From Fibrisoma limi BUZ 3 (GTDB lineage Bacteria; Bacteroidota; Bacteroidia; Cytophagales; Spirosomataceae), in assembly GCF_000296815.2 (NCBI RefSeq), contig NZ_CAIT01000010.1, positions 310,001 to 374,000 of the forward strand: a stretch of DNA of 64,000 bases, in the 5' to 3' direction. The position numbers and the translations under genes were made by a program. Shown in pieces: positions 8,934-17,730 of this stretch. Position 1 is the first letter of the stretch, and each line of letters opens with the position of its first letter. The notes beneath the pieces were generated by a model that was given only the letters and a program-made list of their open reading frames with translations, did no database searches and was not told the DNA's origin.

Positions 8934-9548
8934 ATGAAAATCAAGAAGGTTATCGAAGATGTTAAACATGAATTCGACGTATTGATGGGGAACGATACGA
9001 AGGATAAATGCTTTTCCAGCGACCACACGTTTCCCGATAAGCAGGCTGCTTCGGCGGCTTTTTCTCAATCAGTACATAAATTGTTTAACGTAAACGCCTG
9101 GTCAGATTTGCCGGGTATCAATTCCGGGTTTCGGCTATACGATTCGGCCGGCCGGCCAAAAACGGGCGAAGTACAGGTGGGCGATTTCATCCGGATCGAC
9201 ATTCCCGGCCCCACACCCGAAAATTGGGTAAACGTGATTGATCGTCGTTCTGAAGCGACCCTGGCGGAGTTTACCGTTAAACCCTGCGCCGATCCGGCCG
9301 AAAACGAAGAGTCGTTGAGAGGGGAAATTGAGCATTTCTTTGGTGAAGAAGCGCGCAGTACGTTCCGGGTGGAGCAGAAAGACAACCGGATCATTGGGTA
9401 CGAGATTGGTCAGAACGAGAGTATCAACAACCAGGGGGACGAAGCCGGTGATCGGGCGGTAGCAAACACATTGATTGCTGAGGGCGGCTGGGCGTTTTTC
9501 CAGAAAATGCAGTGGAAAAAACTGACCGATTACCTGGTACATCAATAA
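8934..9548 (+). CDS. Conserved hypothetical protein
   Basis: 204 residues, no signal peptide or membrane segment, so probably cytoplasmic. The sequence is hydrophilic with a central beta-rich part (GEVQVGDFIRIDIPGPTPENWVNVIDRRSEATLAEFTVKPC). The WVNVI and FTVKPC segments resemble small beta-barrel or SRPBCC-like folds, but I cannot assign a family. A separate unit, with the VKOR-like gene divergent and the lipid kinase gene convergent 14 bp downstream. Confidence 0.75.
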   Translation: MKIKKVIEDVKHEFDVLMGNDTKDKCFSSDHTFPDKQAASAAFSQSVHKLFNVNAWSDLPGINSGFRLYDSAGRPKTGEVQVGDFIRIDIPGPTPENWVNVIDRRSEATLAEFTVKPCADPAENEESLRGEIEHFFGEEARSTFRVEQKDNRIIGYEIGQNESINNQGDEAGDRAVANTLIAEGGWAFFQKMQWKKLTDYLVHQ

Positions 9549-9562
9549 GTAGTCTCTGTGGA

Positions 9563-10468
9563 TCAGCCGGGTAGCAGAAACGGTAAGCCCTGTGCCCGAA
9601 AGGAAATGGTGATGTCTGTAGGGCCATCCAGGGAAATTACCTCATCGTCAATGTGCAGGTAGTCTGTCTGCGTACTCAATTTGACCTGGGTAGCGCTGAT
9701 GGCGGAAAGCCGGTCACCCCAGCCGGTGAGACCTCCCAGCCGGAGGGCATCGACGTAGCGACTGAGCCTGGGTCGTTCCTGCTCGGTAACCAGTACGACT
9801 TCAAACGCCTTATCTTGAGGGTTGGCCGCCGGAGCGAGACAAAGGTTAGGGCCCAATAGGCGGCTATTTAGCACTTCCAGCAGGACGAACTCGTCGGCGT
9901 AGTTGGCCGTATCCAGAATCAGTTGACAGGTCTCCGCCCGGTGCGACCCGATCAGGCTATGCAACGTGGTCAGAGCTTGTAGCAGGGACTCTTCGCGGGT
10001 TTCATTCTCGGCTTCTTCCTGATCCCGCATGGTGTTGATCAATTTTGGAAAGACGCCCAGACCGCAGCCTTCCAGAAAAAATTCAGGTTTGGCCAGGCCG
10101 TGGATAAGCCCTACCTGGTACTGAATAATCCGGCCACGGTGCCAGCCAGCCACAATCTCATCGGAGGTTCCGGTTAGTCCAAGCGTCAGGGCGATGTTGT
10201 TGGCCGTTCCTTTAGGCAGTATAGCTATGGGCAATGGTTCGGGGCGTTTAGGGGCGGTCAGTTGCCGTTGGGCCACTTGCCGGACGGTACCGTCGCCCCC
10301 GGCTACAATCAGGAAATCAACCTCAGGGCCAATGGTTTCCCAGCCGGAGTCCTTGGTGGACGCGTACTGACATTCGAACCCATTCGATTCGATCAGGGAC
10401 CTTAATTCCAGAGCCGTCGAAGCGGCTTCTCCAGCCGTCGGATTGTGTAAAAGCTTGGCTACGTTCAT
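9563..10468 (-). CDS. Diacylglycerol/lipid kinase family protein (YegS-like)
   Basis: The start is set at MNVAKLLHNPTAGE, where the family's first strand begins. The protein has about 301 residues. GGDGTVRQVA near residue 57 is the nucleotide-binding signature of the diacylglycerol kinase catalytic domain, followed by ILPKGTANNIALTLGL near residue 80 and the C-terminal sandwich with DGPTDITISFR. These enzymes transfer phosphate from ATP to a lipid or sphingoid base. Substrate not determinable. It is divergent from surE with a gap of about 85 bp. Confidence 0.9.
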   Translation of the reverse strand: MNVAKLLHNPTAGEAASTALELRSLIESNGFECQYASTKDSGWETIGPEVDFLIVAGGDGTVRQVAQRQLTAPKRPEPLPIAILPKGTANNIALTLGLTGTSDEIVAGWHRGRIIQYQVGLIHGLAKPEFFLEGCGLGVFPKLINTMRDQEEAENETREESLLQALTTLHSLIGSHRAETCQLILDTANYADEFVLLEVLNSRLLGPNLCLAPAANPQDKAFEVVLVTEQERPRLSRYVDALRLGGLTGWGDRLSAISATQVKLSTQTDYLHIDDEVISLDGPTDITISFRAQGLPFLLPG

Positions 10469-10553
10469 GCTGGTGTCGTATGAGTAGTACTGGGTCAATA
10501 AAACATCCAACGGTGTTTCGGGGTTGGCTTACAAACCAAATTGTTTAGGAACC

Positions 10554-11291
10554 ATGCGGATACTGATCACCAACGATGACGGAATATACAGTCCGGGTAT
10601 CGCGGCTTTAGCCCGCGTAGCGTCCCGGTTCGGTGAGGTTCGAGTGGTGGCTCCGGATGTTGAACAGTCATCAATGGGGCACGCAGTGACGCACTCCCGC
10701 CCGTTGAGTTACCGGGCATCACCGATTCGTTTCGAGGGTATTGATGCGTACCGCGTCAACGGTACCCCCGCCGATTGCGTGGCTCTGGGCACTCATCTCT
10801 GGGCTAATACCGACGTAGTACTTTCGGGCATAAACATGGGGCCGAACCTAGGTAATTCGATGTGGCATTCCGGTACGCTGGCGGCCGCTAAACAGGCCGT
10901 ACTGTTGGGAATCCGGGGCATTGCTCTGAGTACACCCGTAGGGAAAGTTGAGCCTGATTTTCCGGCGCTTGAGCCGTTTGTGGAGGAGGCTCTGACGTTG
11001 TTGCTGGAGAGTACGGAACTGGGGCTCTTCAACGTAAACTTCCCGCCCAATCCACGTGGATTGCGATGGACACGCCAGTCAGTACGTTTGTATGATGGCG
11101 CGATCGTGCCCGGCACTGATCCGATGGGGCGGAAACATTACTGGTTCACCGTCACCCCGCTGGAACCGGCCGAAGAAGGTACCGACCGCTGGGCCGTTGA
11201 ACAGGGCTACACCTCTATTACGCCGTTACGCCTGGACCTGACCGACGAGAAAGCCCTGCATAAAGCGCTGGAACAACGGCCGGCTGACTGA
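10554..11291 (+). CDS. surE: 5'/3'-nucleotidase SurE
   Basis: The ATG at 10554 starts MRILITNDDG, the invariant SurE opening that carries the metal-binding Asp pair; a TTG 30 bp upstream is not needed. 245 residues with SSMGHAVTH, VNGTPADCV and VLSGINMGPNLG, all family hallmarks. SurE is a metal-dependent phosphatase acting on nucleoside monophosphates, usually linked to stress survival. Length is typical. It converges on gldD with a 10 bp gap. Confidence 0.97.
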   Translation: MRILITNDDGIYSPGIAALARVASRFGEVRVVAPDVEQSSMGHAVTHSRPLSYRASPIRFEGIDAYRVNGTPADCVALGTHLWANTDVVLSGINMGPNLGNSMWHSGTLAAAKQAVLLGIRGIALSTPVGKVEPDFPALEPFVEEALTLLLESTELGLFNVNFPPNPRGLRWTRQSVRLYDGAIVPGTDPMGRKHYWFTVTPLEPAEEGTDRWAVEQGYTSITPLRLDLTDEKALHKALEQRPAD

Positions 11292-11301
11292 CGAACCGGA
11301 T

Positions 11302-11886
11302 CTACTGCCGCCATTTCAGGGTCTTCAGCATGTGGATCATGTCGTTTTTGATGTAGTCAATGACCGGTGCGAGCGAATCGTTTTCGGTAGCCGTATTGAA
11401 ATACAGCGCCCCGCGCAGGAAATGAGTGGTCGTATCGGTGGTGATGAATTGAAACTGGCTCGGTACTTCGCCCGACAGCGTAATGAGGTTGGCCCACTGA
11501 CCTGATGGTAGCTTTGCGACCTGCTCTTTAATTTCATAGGCCTTGATGTTGTGTCGGCCTGCCAGTTTGTAGGCATCTTCCAGCATGGCTTTGAGCCGTT
11601 GCGGATCGTTCTGTACCGGTTTGTACGTCAGTTGAACACTGGCGTTAAAAGACGGATAATTGACAAAAATCCAGTGCGGCTCCGAGCGGGCAAAGCTGTC
11701 GGGCCGAATGCGGGCAATCTTGTTGTATTCAAACTGATACGGATGCGTGGGTTCCAGCAGGGTATACGCTGGCTTCGGCAAATCAATACGTGGGTAGCCT
11801 TTGGGTTTGGGAACGTAGTTGTCAGAACGGTTACCGCAAGCGGCCAGTAGGATACCGGCGCAAATAATCAGAATGTATTTTACCAC
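11302..11886 (-). CDS. gldD: Gliding motility lipoprotein GldD
   Basis: 194 residues with a signal sequence and lipobox LAAC (C17). The segment YVPKPKGYPRIDLP, followed by YQFEYNKIARI and WIFVNYPSFNASVQLTYKPV, is the characteristic GldD sequence of Bacteroidota. GldD is an outer-membrane-associated lipoprotein required for gliding and type IX secretion-linked functions in Flavobacterium johnsoniae. Its presence supports the Bacteroidota assignment. It stands alone on the minus strand, downstream of a terminator that isolates it from the gene before it. Confidence 0.92.
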   Translation of the reverse strand: MVKYILIICAGILLAACGNRSDNYVPKPKGYPRIDLPKPAYTLLEPTHPYQFEYNKIARIRPDSFARSEPHWIFVNYPSFNASVQLTYKPVQNDPQRLKAMLEDAYKLAGRHNIKAYEIKEQVAKLPSGQWANLITLSGEVPSQFQFITTDTTTHFLRGALYFNTATENDSLAPVIDYIKNDMIHMLKTLKWRQ

Positions 11887-11916
11887 AGATCACACGAATT
11901 TACATTGATGTATAAA

Positions 11917-11950
11917 CGAAAAGCCCGGCTGTTTCGTGCCGGGCTTTTAG
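11917..11950. terminator. Bidirectional terminator hairpin upstream of gldD
   Basis: Perfect 10-bp arms AAAAGCCCGG and CCGGGCTTTT with a 10-nt loop. T runs on both strands make it work in either direction; it ends the leftward transcript from 13106 to 11997. Confidence 0.85.
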
Positions 11951-11996
11951 AAGGCTATACCTGGTCTGACATCTAAAATCTGACAAATATACCGGC

Positions 11997-12287
11997 TCAG
12001 GAATTCACTTCTTCCAGTTCCTCCTGTCGAACGGGCTCACCCAGCAGGGTTGCGAAGCGGTTAATGTTAAACGTAGGTTCAAACCATACTTCGCCCAGCA
12101 CCGGATGGCGCACCGGTACTTCGGGGTTCTGAATTTCATTGAGCAGCACGCCCGTTTCGCCGTTTGTATGGCGCTTTACCTGACGGACCGTATAGAGTTG
12201 GTCTTTCTTGGGTGTCTGCACGCCAAACTCAGCGTAGAACGCCAGCACCGGGGCCGGAAAATTGTCGTTTATGCAAATAACTTCCAT
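11997..12287 (-). CDS. Conserved hypothetical protein
   Basis: 96 residues starting MEVICINDNFPAPVLAFYAEFG. No signal peptide or membrane helix. The pattern of short strands (LYTVRQVKRH, GVLLNEI, VWFEPTFNINRF) resembles small beta-barrel proteins encoded widely in Bacteroidota genomes without known function. It lies 39 bp after the AIM24-like gene on the same strand and before a strong terminator, so the two are probably one operon. Confidence 0.75.
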   Translation of the reverse strand: MEVICINDNFPAPVLAFYAEFGVQTPKKDQLYTVRQVKRHTNGETGVLLNEIQNPEVPVRHPVLGEVWFEPTFNINRFATLLGEPVRQEELEEVNS

Positions 12288-12326
12288 GATCGTATGGCCG
12301 AAGCGATAGTCATAGGATATGACAAT

Positions 12327-13106
12327 TTAATCTTCAAACAAGTTTCCTAATCCGCCTAATACGGAGCCGCCTTCCTTATGCGCCTGGGCTCCGGCCGGAT
12401 TGAGTCGCTGAACCAGTTTGGAGATCGGCATTGATTGAATCCAGACTTTACCGGTACCACTCAGCGTGGCAACGAACAGCCCTTCTCCACCAAAAATCAT
12501 GCTTTTCAGGCCGCCGGACCGCTGAATGTCAAAGTTGATCTGCGGCTCAAAGGCAACCACACAGCCGGTATCAACCCGCAGGAGTTCGTTGTTTAGCTGG
12601 CGTTCGATCACCACCCCCCCGGCGTGGATGAAGCTGAGGCCGTCGCCCTGGAGCTTCTGTAAAATGAAGCCCTCGCCACCAAAGAAACCGGCCCCCAGTC
12701 GCTGGTTGAAATGAATGCTCAGGCGTGTGCCAAGGGCCGCGCACAGAAACGCGTCTTTCTGAACGATGAGTGAATTACCGTAAATAGTAGCCAGATTAAC
12801 GGGCAGGACCGTACCCGGATAGGGCGCAGCAAAGGCTACTTTCCGTTTACCAACGCCCCGGTTGGTGAAGTGAGTCATGAACAGCGACTCGCCGGTGATC
12901 AGCCGTGAGCCAGCCTGGAGAAGCTTACCCATGAAGCCCTGGTTTGGCTGGGAGCCGTCGCCCATTTTGGTTTCAAACTGGATGCCGTCTTCCATGAACA
13001 GCATGGCACCGGCTTCTGCAATTACAGTTTCGTTGGGGTCCAGTTCAATTTCAACAATCTGGATGTCTTCGCCAATGATTTTGTAATCAATCTCGTGTGA
13101 ATACAT
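12327..13106 (-). CDS. AIM24 / TIGR00266 family protein
   Basis: 259 residues. The motif [22 protein letters not shown], the glycine-rich [27 protein letters not shown] and the closing [16 protein letters not shown] are typical of the TIGR00266/AIM24 family, a beta-sandwich fold related to tryptophan RNA-binding attenuator-like proteins. The biochemical role in bacteria is not established. The C terminus is glycine-rich and ends GGLGNLFED. First gene of a leftward unit with the 96-residue protein. Confidence 0.88.
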   Translation of the reverse strand: MYSHEIDYKIIGEDIQIVEIELDPNETVIAEAGAMLFMEDGIQFETKMGDGSQPNQGFMGKLLQAGSRLITGESLFMTHFTNRGVGKRKVAFAAPYPGTVLPVNLATIYGNSLIVQKDAFLCAALGTRLSIHFNQRLGAGFFGGEGFILQKLQGDGLSFIHAGGVVIERQLNNELLRVDTGCVVAFEPQINFDIQRSGGLKSMIFGGEGLFVATLSGTGKVWIQSMPISKLVQRLNPAGAQAHKEGGSVLGGLGNLFED

Positions 13107-13192
13107 AGAGGTTTCGGTTTACAGAACAGAAATGTAGCCGAAAACTACAAAGTCCGGTTTACATTGACCCGGTTTTATCGTACAAACGGCAT

Positions 13193-13219
13193 AAAAAAAG
13201 CCCAACCGGGCGCTGGGCT
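13193..13219 (-). terminator. Terminator after the gltX operon
   Basis: Read leftward, the inverted repeat AGCCCA / TGGGCT is followed by TTTTTTT. It lies about 110 bp beyond the stop of the acidic 99-residue protein. Confidence 0.7.
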
Positions 13220-13327
13220 GGTCGGGCGTACATTCGTCGTTGAAGCTTACACAGATTTAGCAGATCGAAGAACAAGTCTATAAGCCGTTGTTAGCTATGT
13301 GCCACATCCGCCTAAGCTGCGGTAAAA

Positions 13328-13627
13328 CTACCGTGTATTGATATCGTCCGGCAGATCGTCGTCGGTTTCGTCGAAGAGGTGTTCCTCGTCGTCGTTGGCC
13401 GAGTTCTGCGGTTCGTCATCGTCCGTTTCACCTTTGAGCGCCTTCAGATCGTCGCGGTGACGAAGCTTTTTATCATCGACGGTCTTATTCAGAAACTGAT
13501 TGATCTTGTCGATATCAAAGCTCGTCGTGATTTCGCCGAAGGAATTGATCTGTATGTCGAACCCTTCGAGTTCCTTATGGACCCGGGGCTTTTCGTCTTC
13601 GCTGGGGTTGGGTTTCTTCTTCGCCAT
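13328..13627 (-). CDS. Acidic hypothetical protein
   Basis: 99 residues, lysine-rich at the start (MAKKKPNPSEDEKP) and very acidic at the end (GETDDDEPQ, DDEEHLFDETDDDLPDD). The middle, IQINSFGEITTSFDIDKINQFLNKTVDDKKL, is the likely folded or conserved part. It sits 32 bp downstream of gltX on the same strand and is probably co-transcribed. Function unknown. Confidence 0.75.
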   Translation of the reverse strand: MAKKKPNPSEDEKPRVHKELEGFDIQINSFGEITTSFDIDKINQFLNKTVDDKKLRHRDDLKALKGETDDDEPQNSANDDEEHLFDETDDDLPDDINTR

Positions 13628-13659
13628 GGATTCGTCGGGTTTTCGTAAACTTTACTACG

Positions 13660-15201
13660 TTAACTAGCAGGTGTTTTCAATGTTTCCAACGCCTGCTCTA
13701 ATCGTTTGATCACTTCGTCTTTACCGATGATTTCCATCGTCAGCATCAGGTCGGGGCCGGTGCCGGAGCCAGTCAGGGCCAGCCGAAGGGCCTGCATAAT
13801 CTTGCCCTGCTTGATGCCTGCCTGCTGTAACGCATCCGACAGGGTGTGCTTGATCGTATCGGCCACGAAATCGCCGTCGAAGCCTTGAAGAGCATCGCGG
13901 AATACGGTTACCGCTCTAACGGCGTCTTCGTTCCATTTGGCAGCCGCAATCGTTTCGTCGTATGTGTCGGGCGTGTAAAAGATCGTCCGGGCTTCGGTGA
14001 AAAGTTCGTGGGCGAAATTAACCCGTTCTTTCAGTAGTCCCGCAATTTTGGTCGCCTTCTCGGTCGAGCAGATCAATCCGTTGGCTTCAGCCTGTTGCTG
14101 AACAGCCGGGGCCAGTTCATCATTTGGGCGCTGACGAATGTACTGGTGATTGAACCACTTCGCTTTCTCGATGTCGAACCGCGCTCCCGCTTTGTGAATT
14201 TGCGCAATATCGAACGAACTGATTAGTTCTTCCATCGTAAACAGTTCCTGTTCGGTGCCGGGATTCCAGCCCAGCAGGGCCAGGAAATTCACAACGGCTT
14301 CGGGCAGGTAGCCGTCTTCGCGGAAGCCACGAGCGACCGTACCGCTGAACGGATCGGTCCATTGCAGCGGAAAAATCGGAAATCCGCCGAGGTCAGCGTC
14401 GCGCTTGCTGAGTTTGCCGTTGCCTTCCGGCTTCAGCAGCAAGGGCAGGTGCGCAAACTGCGGCATGGTGCTCTCCCAGCCGAGGTAGCGGTATAGCAGT
14501 ACGTGGAGTGGGGCGGAGGGCAGCCATTCTTCGCCCCGAATCACGTGCGTAATACCCATGATGTGGTCGTCTACTACGTTAGCAAGGTGATACGTTGGCA
14601 GACCGTCGGACTTGAGCAGGACCTTGTCGTCGATGGCCGAGGAGTGAACGTTTACCCAGCCACGGATGAGGTCGTTGAGCCGTACTTCCTCCTTACGCGG
14701 GGTTTTCAGCCGGATCACGTACGGATCGCCGGCGTCGATGCGGGCTTTTACGTCCTCGGGTTTCAGCGTCAGCGAGTTTTTCATCTGCATCCGCGTAATG
14801 GCATTGTACTGCGCGGCCGGGGCGTTGGCTTCTTCGAGCCGCTTGCGCATGGCATCCAGTTCGTCGGCCGTATCGAAGGCATAATAGGCTTTGCCTTCAG
14901 CCACCAGCCGTTCGGCCTCAGCGCGGTAAATGGCCTGCCGCTCCGACTGCCGATAGGGAGCATGGGGACCACCTACCCCCTGGCCTTCGTCGATCTCGAT
15001 TCCGACCCAGCGCAGGGATTCCAGAATATAGTCTTCAGCGCCAGGTACGAACCGGTTCTGGTCAGTATCCTCAATGCGCAGCAGCATCTTGCCGCCCATT
15101 TTGCGGGCAAACAGGTAATTGTATAGAGCGGTTCGCACCCCGCCGATGTGCAGCGGACCGGTTGGGCTGGGAGCAAAACGAACGCGTACTTGTTGGGACA
15201 T
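13660..15201 (-). CDS. gltX: Glutamyl-tRNA synthetase
   Basis: About 513 residues; the start is MSQQVRVRFAPSPTG at 15201, with another ATG two codons earlier. The class I HIGH motif appears as PLHIGG near residue 18 and the KMSKS motif as KLSKRDADLGG near residue 265. RIEDTDQNRFV and ARFDIEKAKWFNHQYI are typical of bacterial GluRS. The enzyme charges tRNA-Glu in the cytoplasm. Length is normal. It is followed by the acidic 99-residue gene, and upstream lies a repeat-rich hairpin separating it from the RidA gene. Confidence 0.98.
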   Translation of the reverse strand: MSQQVRVRFAPSPTGPLHIGGVRTALYNYLFARKMGGKMLLRIEDTDQNRFVPGAEDYILESLRWVGIEIDEGQGVGGPHAPYRQSERQAIYRAEAERLVAEGKAYYAFDTADELDAMRKRLEEANAPAAQYNAITRMQMKNSLTLKPEDVKARIDAGDPYVIRLKTPRKEEVRLNDLIRGWVNVHSSAIDDKVLLKSDGLPTYHLANVVDDHIMGITHVIRGEEWLPSAPLHVLLYRYLGWESTMPQFAHLPLLLKPEGNGKLSKRDADLGGFPIFPLQWTDPFSGTVARGFREDGYLPEAVVNFLALLGWNPGTEQELFTMEELISSFDIAQIHKAGARFDIEKAKWFNHQYIRQRPNDELAPAVQQQAEANGLICSTEKATKIAGLLKERVNFAHELFTEARTIFYTPDTYDETIAAAKWNEDAVRAVTVFRDALQGFDGDFVADTIKHTLSDALQQAGIKQGKIMQALRLALTGSGTGPDLMLTMEIIGKDEVIKRLEQALETLKTPAS

Positions 15202-15209
15202 AGTCAAAA

Positions 15210-15283
15210 GAGTGAAAGAGCGAAAGAGTGAATGAGTGATTCAGCCTTTCGCTCTTTCACTCATTCACTCTTTCACTCACTGA
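15210..15283. repeat. Inverted repeat built of GAGTGAA-like units
   Basis: A perfect 17-bp inverted repeat (15210-15226, starting GAGTGAAAGAG, and 15246-15262) surrounds a 19-nt loop, and further copies of the 7-8 bp units GAGTGAA and GAGYGAA continue to 15283. It fills the space between ridA and gltX. It could be a terminator-like structure after ridA or a simple-sequence tract; there is no T run. Confidence 0.75.
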
Positions 15284-15660
15284 ACAGCTATAACCGAAAT
15301 TTCAACGTTTACATCTTTGGGCAGGCGGGCCACTTCGACCGTTTCGCGGGCAGGCGGTTCGGCGGTGAAGAACGTACCGTACACCTCGTTGATGGCCGCG
15401 AAGTTGTTCATGTCTTTGACAAAGATGCTGCTCTTGACGATGTGGCTGTAGTCTAAACCGGCCGCGCTCAGAATGGCCCCGATGTTTTCCATGACTTTCC
15501 GGGTTTCGGCCTGAATATCGCCCAGCGGGGCGAGGTCGATGGCTACCTGACCCGATACGAACAACATCGAGCTGGTGTTACGAACATCAATCTTAACTGC
15601 CTGACTATAGGGGCCGATTGGGGCAGGTGCCTGATCTGTGTAAACAATTTGCTTGCTCAT
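15277..15660 (-). CDS. RidA family protein (enamine/imine deaminase)
   Basis: The start is set at MSKQIVYTDQAPAPIGPYSQAV (15660), giving 127 residues, the usual RidA length; an in-frame extension to 15765 has no family character. The APAPIGPYSQA opening, FVSGQVAID, NIGAILSAAGLDYSHIVKSSIFVKDMNNFAAINEVYGTFF and the conserved arginine in EPPARETVEVARLP all fit. RidA removes reactive enamine/imine intermediates from amino acid metabolism. It lies upstream of gltX on the same strand, separated by the GAGTGAA hairpin. Confidence 0.95.
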   Translation of the reverse strand: MSKQIVYTDQAPAPIGPYSQAVKIDVRNTSSMLFVSGQVAIDLAPLGDIQAETRKVMENIGAILSAAGLDYSHIVKSSIFVKDMNNFAAINEVYGTFFTAEPPARETVEVARLPKDVNVEISVIAVQ

Positions 15661-15795
15661 AGTTTTTATTGAGGACGTTGGGTGCCAGACGCTGGATGTT
15701 AGACGGGTCCTACTTGAACTACCATCCGAACGGTCTGCCGTCGTGGGTCCAGCATTCAATGTCAAATTTTTCGCAAGTTACCCACAATCCACCGT

Positions 15796-16380
15796 ATGGC
15801 AGAAAATCACCTGATCATCTTCGTTAAAAACCCGATTCCCGGCAACGTAAAAACCCGAATTGCCCGTACGGTTGGCAACGATAAAGCCGTCGAAGTCTAC
15901 CGACATCTCCTCCAGTACACGCAGCAGCTTACCCGTATGCTGCCTTACTCCCGGTCGGTCTACTACGGCGATTTCATTAACTCCAACGACGGCTGGAACG
16001 GTTACGAAAAACAGTTGCAAACCGGCGATGATCTGGGCCAGCGGATGCACAATGCTTTTCAGGAGCAGTTTGCCGCTGGTGCCAAACGGGTCGTGATCAT
16101 CGGAAGCGATTGCCTCGATATTACGGAAGATCATATCCGGCAGGCGTTTCAGGCATTAGCTGAGGCCGACGTAGTCATTGGACCTGCCACCGATGGAGGG
16201 TATTACCTGTTAGGTATGAAGCAACTACATGCGTTTTTGTTCGAAAACAAACCCTGGAGCGAACCCAATCTTCGTGAGCAGACCGAACAGGCCCTACAGG
16301 CGCATAATCTAACCTTTAAGCGGTTGGCCGAGTTATCGGATATTGACGAATGGGAGGATTACGCTAAGTACGTTCGATGA
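15796..16380 (+). CDS. TIGR04282 family glycosyltransferase-like protein
   Basis: 194 residues. LIIFVKNPIPGNVKTRIA is the nucleotide-binding opening of the DUF2064/TIGR04282 family, and VVIIGSDCLDIT with GPATDGGYYLLGM are its conserved sugar-nucleotide site motifs. Members have been linked to arsenosugar biosynthesis, but no ars genes are visible here, so the substrate is open. The stop overlaps the next start by 4 bp (ATGA), so it is translationally coupled to the APP1-type phosphatase gene. Confidence 0.9.
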   Translation: MAENHLIIFVKNPIPGNVKTRIARTVGNDKAVEVYRHLLQYTQQLTRMLPYSRSVYYGDFINSNDGWNGYEKQLQTGDDLGQRMHNAFQEQFAAGAKRVVIIGSDCLDITEDHIRQAFQALAEADVVIGPATDGGYYLLGMKQLHAFLFENKPWSEPNLREQTEQALQAHNLTFKRLAELSDIDEWEDYAKYVR

Positions 16381-17507
16381 ACTGGAAAGAATTTCTACAA
16401 ACTACCGCTGTTGGAGCCGAAGAACAATTCGATCGGCTCAAGAACCGATTATTCGGACGGCTTGATGCCCACAAACCGTATCAGATTGTGTATTACCGGG
16501 GTTTCGGCAGCCCGACGGCGGTGTGGGTCAAAGGGCGTGTGCTGCGGCAACGGGATCTGAGTACGCCGAGCGATAACGATACGTTCTGGCAGAATATGCT
16601 GGCAACGTACCAGCGCTTCGAAAGCGACGAGGTGCCGGGCGTGACAGTGCGCGTACAGGCCTTTGGGCAAACCCATACGACCGTTTCAGACGAGGAAGGA
16701 TACTTCGAGCTGACCATCAATCCTCCCGACGATCTGATGCCTGGCCGTGCCTGGTTTCCGGTGCGGTATGAGTTGCCAGACGTAACACAGCCCAACGGGG
16801 ATGCGGTCAGCAAGGACGGCTACCTGATGATTTCACCCACGTATAGTCAGTTTGGTGTCATCTCCGACATTGACGATACGGTACTGGTGACTGAAGCCAC
16901 TAGTCTGCTTCAGACAGCCCGGCTAACTTTTCTGGGTAATGCCTATACGCGTCTGCCATTCGCGGGTGTAGCGGCTTTTTACCGGGCGTTGCAAAGCGGC
17001 CCCGTGACGACGCTGTTCAACCCAATCTACTTCGTGTCGAGTAGTCCGTGGAATCTCTATGACCTACTGGTCGACTTTTTTCGTATTCAGGGTATACCGA
17101 AAGGACCAATTTTACTACGTGATCTGGGCCTCAGCAAGACTCAGTTCTTCAAAAGTTCGCACCACGATCATAAACTTGGTATGATCCGGAAGGTAATGGA
17201 CGTAAACCCGCAGTTGCCGTTTGTGCTCATCGGCGACAGTGGCCAGCAGGACCCCGAAATCTATTCGCAGGTGTTGCGCGACAACCCCGGCCGAATTCTG
17301 GCCATTTACATCCGTAACGTATCCATGGAAGACCGGCGCGACGCGGCCATTCGAGAACTGATTCGCACGGCCGAAGCGGTCAAGGTGCCGATGTTACTGG
17401 TGCCGGATACGGTGGTCGCGGCCGAACATGCCGCATCCATCGGCCTGATCGACCCGGATACCATTCCGGAAATCCGGGCCGACCGTCGGGCCGATGAGGG
17501 CGAGTGA
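16377..17507 (+). CDS. APP1-type (DUF2183) phosphatase domain protein
   Basis: 376 residues. The catalytic motif ISDIDDTVLVTEAT (near residues 162-175) is the DxDxT signature of the APP1/DUF2183 phosphatidate phosphatase branch of the HAD superfamily. Later motifs FVSSSPWNLYDLLVDFF and PFVLIGDSGQQDPEIY complete the HAD core. An N-terminal beta domain with YFELTI and VSDEEGYF resembles a carboxypeptidase-regulatory-like fold. No signal peptide. It overlaps the upstream TIGR04282 gene by 4 bp. Substrate (phosphatidic acid or another lipid phosphate) is by family analogy only. Confidence 0.9.
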   Translation: MNWKEFLQTTAVGAEEQFDRLKNRLFGRLDAHKPYQIVYYRGFGSPTAVWVKGRVLRQRDLSTPSDNDTFWQNMLATYQRFESDEVPGVTVRVQAFGQTHTTVSDEEGYFELTINPPDDLMPGRAWFPVRYELPDVTQPNGDAVSKDGYLMISPTYSQFGVISDIDDTVLVTEATSLLQTARLTFLGNAYTRLPFAGVAAFYRALQSGPVTTLFNPIYFVSSSPWNLYDLLVDFFRIQGIPKGPILLRDLGLSKTQFFKSSHHDHKLGMIRKVMDVNPQLPFVLIGDSGQQDPEIYSQVLRDNPGRILAIYIRNVSMEDRRDAAIRELIRTAEAVKVPMLLVPDTVVAAEHAASIGLIDPDTIPEIRADRRADEGE

Positions 17508-17650
17508 GTTAGGCGTTCAAACGTTTTGAGCCGATTGATACGAACGTCTACCTGACCGATACCGTATGCTATGCGCTAATGCTGAGTTTAGGCCTACAAA
17601 CTCGATATGTCGGACCTATAATATATAGGTAAAAATACTTAAAAATTAAT

Positions 17651-17726
17651 GGTAGGATAAACACAGGGTATTACTGTGTTTTATATATTTATCTGCGTTT
17701 TTTGTTGATAAATAAGCTATCCTACC
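17651..17726 (+). promoter_or_regulatory. Nested inverted repeats in the leader of the TPR-LuxR gene
   Basis: Outer arms GGTAGGATA (17651-17659) and TATCCTACC (17718-17726) enclose inner arms AAACACAG (17659-17666) and CTGTGTTT (17674-17681). The outer right arm ends 4 bp before the ATG at 17731, so folding would cover the ribosome-binding region; alternatively the arms are operator half-sites. Confidence 0.5.
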
Positions 17727-17730
17727 CTTG

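Noticed and set aside
8720-8965. 81-codon frame before the 204-residue gene
   Set aside because: It overlaps the next start, has no conserved features and is better explained as leader sequence.
13140-13320. Possible tRNA gene near the hairpin downstream of the gltX operon
   Set aside because: No cloverleaf, anticodon stem or T-loop could be assembled; the hairpin is a terminator.
14503-15126. 207-codon frame opposite gltX
   Set aside because: The sense gene has both aminoacyl-tRNA synthetase signatures; the antisense product has no family character.
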